DNA of 59,485 nucleotides. It comes from Desulfonatronospira sp964577315 (GTDB lineage Bacteria; Desulfobacterota; Desulfovibrionia; Desulfovibrionales; Desulfonatronovibrionaceae). Both the position numbers and the translations under genes were made by a program. This document shows positions 52,026-59,485 of the stretch, piece by piece; within the stretch, counting starts at the first letter, position 1; each line of letters starts with the position of its first letter. The stretch spans positions 1 through 59,485 of the forward strand of contig CAZNYT010000006.1 in the NCBI GenBank assembly GCA_964577315.1, given 5' to 3'. The notes beneath the pieces are model-generated. The model was not told the DNA's origin. It saw only the letters and a list, made by a program, of their open reading frames with translations, and ran no database searches.

Positions 52026-52153
52026 CACTCTCTGGTTCCGCACCTGTCCGCATGACCTCAAACAAAGCGGTCCGATCCGCTGAGCCCCAAACCCGAAAAC
52101 AGCTTGTTTTGGGATAGAAATACATTGGTCCAGGTTTTGCTAGCTTTGGGGCA

Positions 52154-52942
52154 ATGGATATTTTCAGCTTTAATCCCGAAACCATAATAAGCTTCTGGCT
52201 GACAGCAATGCGTATCAGCCTGGTGGTTTTTTTACTGCCCTTTTTCGGGGGCGCATACCTGCCTGTACCCATAAAAGCCGCCCTATGCCTCGTCTTGTCC
52301 GTAGGCTTATGGCCTTATTTATCCTTCGAGGCCCATCACTTGCCGGAACATCCCTTTCAGATCTTCGTCATGATAGGAGGGGAGCTAGTTCTGGGGCTTA
52401 TCCTGGGACTAAAGGTGAGATTCTTGATAGCTGCCATTCAAACCGGGGGAGAAGTGATTGGCTTCCAGATGGGCTTTCGCATGGTTAGCGTTGTGGACCC
52501 TGTTACAGGTACTCAAGAAGCGGTCACTGCACAATTCTTGTACATGCTTACCATGATGACCTTTCTGGCCATTAACGGCCATCTTTACATGCTCATGGGC
52601 CTGACCCAGAGCTTTAACCTCATCCCTCCAGGAGGGCTCTTTATTTCTCCGGAACTGGTAAACCAGATCCTGCATTACTCCAGTCAAATTTTTGTCTTGG
52701 CCGTAAAGATTGCCGCCCCTATTCTAGCGGCAATCTTTCTCATCAATTTAGGGCTGGCCTTTATGGCCAGGATGGCTCCCCAGATGAATGTTTTGCTTTT
52801 GGGATTTCCCATAAAAACCGCAGTGGGGTTTTTGTTTTTGGGAACAGTCTTTCAGCTCATCACTTATCATGTCCAGGATTTTATCAACACCTTAGGGGGA
52901 AACATGCACAACCTGCTCCGTGCGGCCGGCATGGGAGGATAA
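52154..52942 (+). CDS. fliR: Flagellar export apparatus protein FliR
   Basis: 262 residues with about six membrane helices. PFFGGAYLPVPIKAALCLVLSVG and GGEVIGFQMGFRMVSVVDPVTG are family-typical. It is a core of the export gate in the flagellar basal body. It opens the run fliR-flhB-flhA. The FliR-FlhB gap is 53 bases. Confidence 0.94.
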   Translation: MDIFSFNPETIISFWLTAMRISLVVFLLPFFGGAYLPVPIKAALCLVLSVGLWPYLSFEAHHLPEHPFQIFVMIGGELVLGLILGLKVRFLIAAIQTGGEVIGFQMGFRMVSVVDPVTGTQEAVTAQFLYMLTMMTFLAINGHLYMLMGLTQSFNLIPPGGLFISPELVNQILHYSSQIFVLAVKIAAPILAAIFLINLGLAFMARMAPQMNVLLLGFPIKTAVGFLFLGTVFQLITYHVQDFINTLGGNMHNLLRAAGMGG

Positions 52943-52995
52943 TCCCTGATATTTAGGAGTAAAGATTGCCACCCCAAAACTAGATCAACAACCAT

Positions 52996-54072
52996 ATGCC
53001 TCAAAAAGATCCCAGCAGAACAGAAGATCCCACCCCGAAACGGCGGGAAAAAGCCCGGGAGGAGGGCAATGTCCCCAAAAGTCAGGAGATGCCCAAGGTT
53101 ATCAGTACGTTGGTGGGCATCCTGACCATTTATTTTACCTTCCCCCATATCCGGGACGAACTCTTGGGACTGGTTCACTATCAATTAAGTCAGGCCATGA
53201 CTTACGAACTCACCCCCAAGAACCTGTATCACTTGTTGGTTTATTCCCTGGAAAAAATGGCCAGCATTATCTTGCCCATAATGGTGGCAGTTTTTTGCGC
53301 CACCATCCTGGCTCTCTACATGCAGGTGGGTTTTCTCTGGACCTGGAAACCCTTAAAACCCAAGCTCAAAATCTTCAACGTAGTAGAAGGACTGAAAAAG
53401 AAGTTCGATCTCAACACCCTGGTTCGTCTGTTCAAGAACATAGGCATGGCTGCCGCCCTGGCTAGCGCACCTTACCTAGTGCTGACCATGGAATTCGAAA
53501 ACTTTGCCCTGCTTTTTTATGAAAGCCCGGTACGGATTGTTACCTACATCATGGAAACTGCCTTTAAAATGGTCCTCTTTGCCATGGTCCCCCTGATCAT
53601 TATCGCTGTGGCGGATGTGGCCTACAGCAGGTGGGATTACGAGCAGAACCTGAAAATGACCAAGGACGAGGTCAAGGATGAGAGAAAACAGTCCGAGGGG
53701 AACCCGGAAGTCAAGAAAAAGCAAAGGCAGAAAATGCAGTCCACCACTCAAAAAAGAATGAAACAGGAAGTCCCTAAGGCGGACGTGGTCATTACCAACC
53801 CCACTCATCTAGCTGTAGCTATTAAGTATGACCCCGAGCTGGCGCCTGCTCCCATGGTCCTGGTCAAGGGCGCCAACTATAAGGCGGAAAGAATAAAGGA
53901 AATAGCCAGGGAACACGACATTCCCATCCGGGAGAACAAGCCGTTGGCACAGGCCTTGTATAAGAACGTGGAAGAAGGTGAAACCATCCCGGAAGATTTA
54001 TACAAGGCTGTGGCCTCGGTCCTGGCTCAAATCTACAAGTTCAGGAAAAAAGGAGCTCCTGGAGGCCATTAA
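52996..54072 (+). CDS. flhB: Flagellar export switch protein FlhB
   Basis: 358 residues. Start SRTEDPTPKRREKAREEGNVPKS is the FlhB hallmark, followed by four membrane helices and a cytoplasmic domain with the self-cleavage motif NPTH near N268 (VVITNPTHLAVAIKYD). It switches export from rod-hook to filament substrates. It precedes flhA by 38 bases. Confidence 0.95.
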   Translation: MPQKDPSRTEDPTPKRREKAREEGNVPKSQEMPKVISTLVGILTIYFTFPHIRDELLGLVHYQLSQAMTYELTPKNLYHLLVYSLEKMASIILPIMVAVFCATILALYMQVGFLWTWKPLKPKLKIFNVVEGLKKKFDLNTLVRLFKNIGMAAALASAPYLVLTMEFENFALLFYESPVRIVTYIMETAFKMVLFAMVPLIIIAVADVAYSRWDYEQNLKMTKDEVKDERKQSEGNPEVKKKQRQKMQSTTQKRMKQEVPKADVVITNPTHLAVAIKYDPELAPAPMVLVKGANYKAERIKEIAREHDIPIRENKPLAQALYKNVEEGETIPEDLYKAVASVLAQIYKFRKKGAPGGH

Positions 54073-54110
54073 TTCGAATCCCGCACATCTCCTAATAAGG
54101 CGTCAATACT

Positions 54111-56216
54111 ATGACAACAAAGTCTTCGGTTCTGAACTACATTGACTACGCCAAATTCACAAAGCAAGGCGATATAGTACTGGCCTCGGGCGTGGTGATA
54201 ATTCTCTTTGTGATGCTCGTGCCCATACCTACTTTTCTTATCGATCTGCTTCTCACCTTCAATCTCTCCTTTGCCTTCGTGGTACTGGTGACCTCCATGT
54301 TCATGCGCTCCCCTTTGGAGTTTACCATATTTCCTTCCCTGCTCCTGGTGGCCACGATGTTTCGCTTGGCCCTGAACGTGGCTACCACCAGGCTGATCCT
54401 ACTGCAGGGGGACGAGGGCACCCACGCTGCCGGCAGAGTGATTGAATCCTTTGGGACCTTTGTGGTGGGAGCCAACTACTTTGTGGGGATCGTTATCTTT
54501 CTTATCCTGTTCGCCCTAACCAAAATGGTTATTGCCAATGGAACCACCCGGATTGCGGAAGTGGCCGCCCGCTTCACCCTGGATTCCATGCCCGGGAAAC
54601 AAATGTCCATTGAAGCGGATCTCAATGCCGGACTAATAGATGAACAGGAAGCCAAGAGACAACGGGAGGAACTGCGCAAGGAATCCGACTTTTACGGGGC
54701 TATGGATGGCTCCGGAAAATTTGTTTCCGGAGATGTGAATGCCGGCATTTTGATCACGGTGATAAATATTGTGGGAGGGCTAATTATCGGAGTGTTTCAG
54801 CAGGGAATGAGCCTGGGCGAAGCCGCCCAGACATATACCTTGCTCACCATAGGGGACGGCCTGGTGGCCATAATTCCTTCCATCATCATATCCACTTCCG
54901 CGGGTATTATTGTGAGCAGGGCAGCAGCAGAAGCCCAGATGGGACAGGAGTTCCTGGGCCAGCTAACCAATCATCCCCGGGCCTTGCGCCTGGTCAGCGG
55001 GGTTCTGGTAATGTTTGCCTTGGTTCCGGGTATGCCCACTTTGGTTTTTCTTTTGATGTCCGGGGGACTGTTGGCGCTATCTTTTGCTTCAGCCCGGCAC
55101 AAGACTGTAGAACAAGAAAAATCCGTGGAGAAAAAGGAAGAGCAGCAGAGTTCCTCTGACACCCCGGCTGAAGCCCATTCTTTGCTGCCTCTGGACACCC
55201 TGGAGCTGGAAGTGGGCTACGGTTTGATTCCTCTTGTGGACGAAGAACAGGACGGTAACCTTCTGGCCAGGATAAGATCCATCCGGAGACAGTTCGCCCT
55301 GGATATGGGGGTAGTTATTCCCTCACTGCATTTAAAGGATAATCTCCAGATCAAGCCTGGGGAATATATAGTCCGCATCAAAGGCAACCAGGTTGCCAAG
55401 GGCGAAATCATGATAGACCATTATCTGGCTATGGACCCTGGAGATGTAAAACACCGCATCAAGGGTATAGAAACCCGGGAACCCGCCTTTAATCTCCCGG
55501 CGTTGTGGATACCGGAAAACAAGAAGGAAGAAGCCGTTATGGCCGGTTATACAGTAGTGGATCCATCCACAGTCATAGCCACGCATTTAACCGAGGTATT
55601 CAAGCAGAACCTGCATGAATTCCTGGGACGCCAGGAAACCCAGAATCTGCTGGACAACCTGGCACAGCGCTCTCCCAAGGCAGTGGAAGATCTGGTACCC
55701 AACACTCTCAGCCTAGGCTCGGTTCAAAAAGTGCTGCAGAATCTGGTCAAAGAGAAAGTTTCCATCCGGGACCTGTTGACAATTGTGGAAACTCTGGCCG
55801 ATTATGGCCAACAGACCCGGGACCCGGAACAATTGACTGAATACGTCAGGCAGAAAATGGGCAGAACCGTGGTCAAGCCCTATCTGAGCGAGGATGGCAC
55901 CCTGCCCATAATAACCCTGGACGAAGAGATAGAAAAATCCTTTCAGGAAGGATTGAGACAGACTGATCAAGGCACGTACCTGGCCATGGAACCCAATTTG
56001 GCCCAAAAGATCATTCATGCCATCAACAAGACCCTGGAAAAAACTACGGTGTCAGATGGCCAGCCAGTGCTTTTGACAACACCGCTTATCAGGCCACATT
56101 TGGCTCAATTGCTTCTGCGCTTTATTCCCAATCTGCCGGTGATAGCCCAGACCGAGATTCCGACCAATATCAGGCTGGAATCCGTAAACACAGTGAGTAT
56201 GAAGAATGCAGATTAA
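54111..56216 (+). CDS. flhA: Flagellar export gate protein FlhA
   Basis: 701 residues. The N-terminal half has eight membrane helices and the conserved loop RIAEVAARFTLDSMPGKQMSIEADLNAG near residues 150-180. The cytoplasmic half (about 345-701) binds chaperone-substrate complexes. It uses the proton motive force for export. Its end overlaps flhF by 11 bases. Confidence 0.96.
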   Translation: MTTKSSVLNYIDYAKFTKQGDIVLASGVVIILFVMLVPIPTFLIDLLLTFNLSFAFVVLVTSMFMRSPLEFTIFPSLLLVATMFRLALNVATTRLILLQGDEGTHAAGRVIESFGTFVVGANYFVGIVIFLILFALTKMVIANGTTRIAEVAARFTLDSMPGKQMSIEADLNAGLIDEQEAKRQREELRKESDFYGAMDGSGKFVSGDVNAGILITVINIVGGLIIGVFQQGMSLGEAAQTYTLLTIGDGLVAIIPSIIISTSAGIIVSRAAAEAQMGQEFLGQLTNHPRALRLVSGVLVMFALVPGMPTLVFLLMSGGLLALSFASARHKTVEQEKSVEKKEEQQSSSDTPAEAHSLLPLDTLELEVGYGLIPLVDEEQDGNLLARIRSIRRQFALDMGVVIPSLHLKDNLQIKPGEYIVRIKGNQVAKGEIMIDHYLAMDPGDVKHRIKGIETREPAFNLPALWIPENKKEEAVMAGYTVVDPSTVIATHLTEVFKQNLHEFLGRQETQNLLDNLAQRSPKAVEDLVPNTLSLGSVQKVLQNLVKEKVSIRDLLTIVETLADYGQQTRDPEQLTEYVRQKMGRTVVKPYLSEDGTLPIITLDEEIEKSFQEGLRQTDQGTYLAMEPNLAQKIIHAINKTLEKTTVSDGQPVLLTTPLIRPHLAQLLLRFIPNLPVIAQTEIPTNIRLESVNTVSMKNAD

Positions 56217-57315
56217 GACTTTTCGGGGACAATCCTATTCCGAGCTTTTGCAGAAGGTCAAAAGTGAGTTGGGTCCGGATGCAGTGATTCTTAGCAGCGA
56301 CTGTGTAAGCTCCAACGGCAAGAAAACCTATGAAATCACAGCCGCCCTGGAAAAGCATCTCCAGGAAATGGAGGAGTCCGAATCTGAGCCGAGCCAGGAA
56401 AGGCAGACAGAAAACAACAACCTGGAAGGAAATTCTGGCTTGGACTCCACTGCTCCTCAATCGGACGGTGAGTGGCGTCAGGAGTGGGAGAGCTTCAAAA
56501 ACAGCATCTTCAAGATGATCAAACCTCAAATCCAGGGCCCCCGGATTACTTCCAGGCAAAAACAAATACTGGATTACCTGGAGAAGCAAGGGGTTCATCC
56601 CGAGGTCATCATGGACCTCTGGTCCCAACTTGGGGAAAATTTTCATCTCCCCACCCTGCAAGTTTTGACCCGCTCCATCCCGGTATCCCCCTGGCACAGG
56701 TTTCTAAAGCAAAGCAAGGTGCACGCCTTCATGGGGCCCAGCGGCGTGGGCAAAACCACCACCGTGTTAAGGCTGGCCCTGGAAAGCAGAAACAAAAACC
56801 CGGACATGAAGATCTGCCTGGTAAATACTGACGCGCAACATGCCGGGGGCAGACTATTCTTGAAACATTATGCGGATTTGTCCGGATTCACCTTTCAGGA
56901 AGCCAAAACAGATCAGGAATTAAAAAATTTGATCCAGACCAAAAATGACTTTGACCTGATTTTTTTGGATACCCCTGGATTCCATGCCCCGGACCGGGAG
57001 GAGAATGCCAAGCAGGACCAAATCTTTGGGGACATGTGCCGGCACCTGGTGCTAAGCCCGGTCTACGCATCCGCCCAGATTGATCACTATCTGAATCAAT
57101 ACAGGCAATTAAAACTAAACAGCCTGATATGGACCAAGCTGGACGAAGCCTTTGCATTCGGCACCCTGATGAATGTTTCCTGGAAAAGCGGGCTCCCTAT
57201 ATCCTATCTTTGCTTTGACAAGGGCCTGCGAAACTCCTCAGCTGCTGCTACCCAGGATAATCTGTGGAAGCTAATTTTCAAAAAAAGGGTACCTCGAAAT
57301 ACGAACAAAAAGTAG
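56206..57315 (+). CDS. flhF: SRP-type GTPase FlhF, polar flagellar placement
   Basis: 369 residues. The N-terminal region (YSELLQKVKSELGPDAVIL) is variable. The NG-domain has GPSGVGKTTTVLRL near residue 185, FLDTPGFHAPD (usual DTAG is DTPG), and TKLDEAFAFGTLMN. FlhF sets flagellum position and number, usually with FlhG. It overlaps flhA. Confidence 0.92.
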   Translation: MQIKTFRGQSYSELLQKVKSELGPDAVILSSDCVSSNGKKTYEITAALEKHLQEMEESESEPSQERQTENNNLEGNSGLDSTAPQSDGEWRQEWESFKNSIFKMIKPQIQGPRITSRQKQILDYLEKQGVHPEVIMDLWSQLGENFHLPTLQVLTRSIPVSPWHRFLKQSKVHAFMGPSGVGKTTTVLRLALESRNKNPDMKICLVNTDAQHAGGRLFLKHYADLSGFTFQEAKTDQELKNLIQTKNDFDLIFLDTPGFHAPDREENAKQDQIFGDMCRHLVLSPVYASAQIDHYLNQYRQLKLNSLIWTKLDEAFAFGTLMNVSWKSGLPISYLCFDKGLRNSSAAATQDNLWKLIFKKRVPRNTNKK

Positions 57316-57354
57316 CAGCATCCGCTAACCTTTAACTAGACAGGAACCTCGAAT

Positions 57355-58176
57355 ATGCCAAGCGAATCCAGGCTGCCCATAGTGTTGTCCCTTACTTCGG
57401 GCAAAGGGGGTGTGGGCAAGACCAATATATCCATTAACCTGGCTTATTGCCTGCACAAATTGGGCAAAAAAACCCTGCTCATGGACGCGGACCTGGGACT
57501 GGCCAACGTAGATGTACTTTTGGGGCTAGCTCCCAGATTCAATCTTTTTCATCTATTCCACGATCAAACCCCGCTGCAAGAAATAATACTGCCCTCGGAA
57601 TACGGCTTTGATATCCTGCCTGCCGCCTCAGGTGTTCCGGAAATGCTGCAACTGTCCACTGGACAAAAACTTGAACTTCTGGAAGTTATGGATCAACTGG
57701 AAGAAAAGCTGGATTTCATGATTGTGGATACCGGTGCGGGGATCAATGAAAACTCTATTTATTTCAATCTTGCTGTACAGCAAAGAATCTTGGTAGTAAC
57801 CCCGGAGCCCACTTCACTCACTGATGCTTATGCCCTGATAAAAATCTTGAAAATTCAGCACGGAGTAGAGCGTTTCCGGGTAATAGTTAACATGGCCAGA
57901 TCCCGGGAAGAAGGCAAGGAAATATTTAAAAAGCTGTACAACGCTTGTGATCATTTTTTAAGCGGGATTTCCTTGGATTTACTATCTATAATCCCTATGG
58001 ATCAAAGTGTAGGGAAAGGGGTTGCTAGCCAACAACCCTTTTGTCATAATAATTCCGACTCTCTAGCTTCCCAAGCCGTGATGCAAGCCGCAGAGAACAT
58101 GATAAATTGGAAACCGATTGACAATCTAGATGGAAACATCAAATTCTTCTGGAAACAGCTCCTCTTCCAGGAATAA
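57355..58176 (+). CDS. flhG: MinD-like ATPase FlhG (FleN), flagellar number regulator
   Basis: 273 residues. The deviant Walker A is LTSGKGGVGKTNISIN, then MDADLGLANVDVLLGL and FMIVDTGAGIN. It limits flagellar number and activates FlhF GTPase. Its C-terminus overlaps the fliA start codon region by 47 bases. Confidence 0.92.
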   Translation: MPSESRLPIVLSLTSGKGGVGKTNISINLAYCLHKLGKKTLLMDADLGLANVDVLLGLAPRFNLFHLFHDQTPLQEIILPSEYGFDILPAASGVPEMLQLSTGQKLELLEVMDQLEEKLDFMIVDTGAGINENSIYFNLAVQQRILVVTPEPTSLTDAYALIKILKIQHGVERFRVIVNMARSREEGKEIFKKLYNACDHFLSGISLDLLSIIPMDQSVGKGVASQQPFCHNNSDSLASQAVMQAAENMINWKPIDNLDGNIKFFWKQLLFQE

Positions 58177-58915
58177 TCCCTGGGAAGTTTTGGAAAACCC
58201 GGAAATATCCTTTGACCAACTTTCGGCACGGGATAAGGACGAGATAATCCGGGCTTATGGTCAAAAAATCAAGATAAGTGCAGCAAGGTTAAAACACAAG
58301 CTGCCCGCTCACGTAGACATAAACGATTTGATCAGCGCTGGTTCTTTGGGGCTTATGGAATCGCTTGGAAACTATGACCCCCACCAGGGCATCAAATTTG
58401 AAACCTTTGCAGACAACCGCATAAAGGGGGCCATGCTCGACGAACTGCGCAAGATGGACTGGTTCTCCCGAGGCCTAAGGAAAAAGGTCAAAAAGCTGGA
58501 AGAGAGCATACGACAGTTCGAACAGGAGTCCGGATACACCCCTAATAATGCGGAGCTAAAAAATATCACCGGCTATTCTCAGGATGAAGTAGAGGAAGGC
58601 CTGCTAGCTTTGCAAAACCAAATCTGTTTAAGCTTGGAAGCAATCCAGGAAAATTTTGCAAGTTTGGAAAACCGTGATAGCGATGAGCCCCAACAAAGTA
58701 TTATCTTTAACGACCTGGTGAACAAAGTCGCGGAGCTTATTGAACAGCTCACTGAAAAGGAACAATTGGTGCTTTCCCTTTATTATGCTGAAGAGCTAAC
58801 TATGAAAGAGGTGGCTCAGATCCTGGAAATCACCGAGGGAAGAGTTTCACAGCTTCACGCTCAGGCAGTTCAAAAAATCAAGGACAACTTTTGGCAAGTG
58901 CACGAATCTATTTAG
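58130..58915 (+). CDS. fliA: Flagellar sigma factor sigma-28 (FliA/WhiG)
   Basis: 261 residues. Region 2 (LPAHVDINDLISAGSLGLMESL, then IKGAMLDELRKMDWFSRG), region 3, and region 4 (LTMKEVAQILEITEGRVSQLHAQAV) are complete. It directs late flagellar genes. The ATG overlaps flhG by 47 bases and has no clear ribosome site; a TTG at 58190 after GGGAAG is an alternative start. cheY follows after 9 bases. Confidence 0.92.
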   Translation: METSNSSGNSSSSRNNPWEVLENPEISFDQLSARDKDEIIRAYGQKIKISAARLKHKLPAHVDINDLISAGSLGLMESLGNYDPHQGIKFETFADNRIKGAMLDELRKMDWFSRGLRKKVKKLEESIRQFEQESGYTPNNAELKNITGYSQDEVEEGLLALQNQICLSLEAIQENFASLENRDSDEPQQSIIFNDLVNKVAELIEQLTEKEQLVLSLYYAEELTMKEVAQILEITEGRVSQLHAQAVQKIKDNFWQVHESI

Positions 58916-58924
58916 GAGGTAGAG

Positions 58925-59305
58925 ATGCCCGACAAGAACATACGGATTTTGGTGGTGGACGATTTTTCCACCATGCGCAGAATCATCAAGAACATCCTGC
59001 GTCAGTTGGGATACAACAACATCGTAGAGGCGGACGATGGCACTACTGCTTGGGACATCCTGAATAAAGACAAAATAGACTTCATTGTCAGCGACTGGAA
59101 TATGCCCAAAATGACCGGCATTGAACTGCTGCGCAAGGTCAGGGCTAGCGAGGAATTTGCTGACCTTCCCTTTTTAATGGTGACAGCAGAGGCTCAACAG
59201 GAAAACATAATCGAGGCTGTTCAAGCCAAGGTTTCCAATTATATTGTAAAACCCTTTACCGCGGACACCATGAGCCAAAAGATTGATAAAATTTTTGAAA
59301 AGTAG
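58925..59305 (+). CDS. cheY: CheY-type chemotaxis response regulator
   Basis: 126 residues, a single receiver domain. D12 and D13 (ILVVDDFSTMRR), the phospho-acceptor D57 (SDWNMPKM), the Thr in MVTAEA and the Lys in IVKPF are all present. Phospho-CheY binds the motor switch. It has AGGAGGT 6 bases upstream. The remaining 180 bases to the window end hold a GGTGAAT/ATTCACC hairpin (59462-59479) and no gene. Confidence 0.95.
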   Translation: MPDKNIRILVVDDFSTMRRIIKNILRQLGYNNIVEADDGTTAWDILNKDKIDFIVSDWNMPKMTGIELLRKVRASEEFADLPFLMVTAEAQQENIIEAVQAKVSNYIVKPFTADTMSQKIDKIFEK

Positions 59306-59485
59306 TTGCCTTGAAAACACGGTCGTTTCTCGCGGCTTTTTAAGTCTTGATGTCGTCAAGATAGATAATTACCAACTGTATATTCAAAAGATGGCTTATT
59401 ATGGGCCAAAAGCTTCAACAGCCATCCCAGTAGTTTAATGCACTGCATGACACATTTTACAGGTGAATTTCTATTCACCCGTTAG

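Noticed and set aside
52126..52141. Sigma-54-like GG-N10-GC pattern just before fliR
   Set aside because: The spacing fits, but transcription would start about 2 bases before the ATG, leaving no room for a ribosome site, and only part of the consensus matches.

Overview
The window is a piece of bacterial chromosome. The gene content points to a sulfate-reducing deltaproteobacterium of the Desulfovibrionales type: a Wolinella-type fumarate reductase beside a two-subunit class I fumarase, a CysK-CysRS-like fusion, an NtrY kinase with its DUF4390 partner, and the flagellar order fliR-flhB-flhA-flhF-flhG-fliA-cheY. This placement is an inference from gene order and protein likeness, not from a marker gene. 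No rRNA, tRNA, CRISPR array, prophage or transposase gene was seen.

Layout. Positions 1-8060 (minus strand): moaE-like and DUF488 genes, a VapBC-type toxin-antitoxin pair, then an operon of metallophosphoesterase, exonuclease III, frdCAB and the two fumarase subunits. Positions 8470-12690: a cysteine synthase fused to a degenerate cysteinyl-tRNA synthetase, and a GspE/PilB ATPase. Positions 13184-17910: ilvC-ilvH-ilvB behind small genes of the DUF465, DUF167, DivIVA and YggT families. Positions 18070-24443: a HAD phosphatase, an acyl-CoA synthetase with an XRE-cupin regulator, and three poorly known genes, one a degenerate disulfide reductase-rhodanese fusion. Positions 24646-37801: tatA, a CDP-alcohol phosphatidyltransferase, two exported proteins, miaA, coaD, rsmD, a pseudo-response regulator, ntrY, DUF4390, a 31-residue membrane peptide, dapB, ligA and a small DMT-type transporter. 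Positions 38411-44945: a pyrimidine nucleotidase, a GNAT-TraB fusion, sixA, a cupin, a small membrane protein and a serA-aminotransferase pair behind a long structured leader. Positions 45475-50776: a small charged protein, an ATP-grasp-like protein, hisH, hisF, moaC, dnaJ, rpoZ and a TtcA-like enzyme. Positions 51012-59305: an M23 peptidase and the flagellar export, placement and sigma-28 genes, ending in cheY.

The most unusual DNA is between genes. Five copies of a roughly 150-170 bp palindromic, MITE-like element lie at 8093, 18912, 38136, 40791 and 50796. A second element has two copies (18787, 27464); one has 8-bp direct flanking repeats and the other is split by a copy of the first element. 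Small hairpin modules sit inside both families: a twin hairpin in the copy at 8093, and a fully paired three-way junction in the copy at 27464. This layered nesting suggests several generations of non-autonomous elements moved by something outside the window.

The best candidates for undescribed biology are the CysK-CysRS-like fusion with both synthetase signatures lost, the GNAT-TraB fusion, the leader RNA with mutually exclusive pairings ahead of the serine genes, the NtrY kinase next to a doubly degenerate REC-GGDEF protein, and the nested repeat families.
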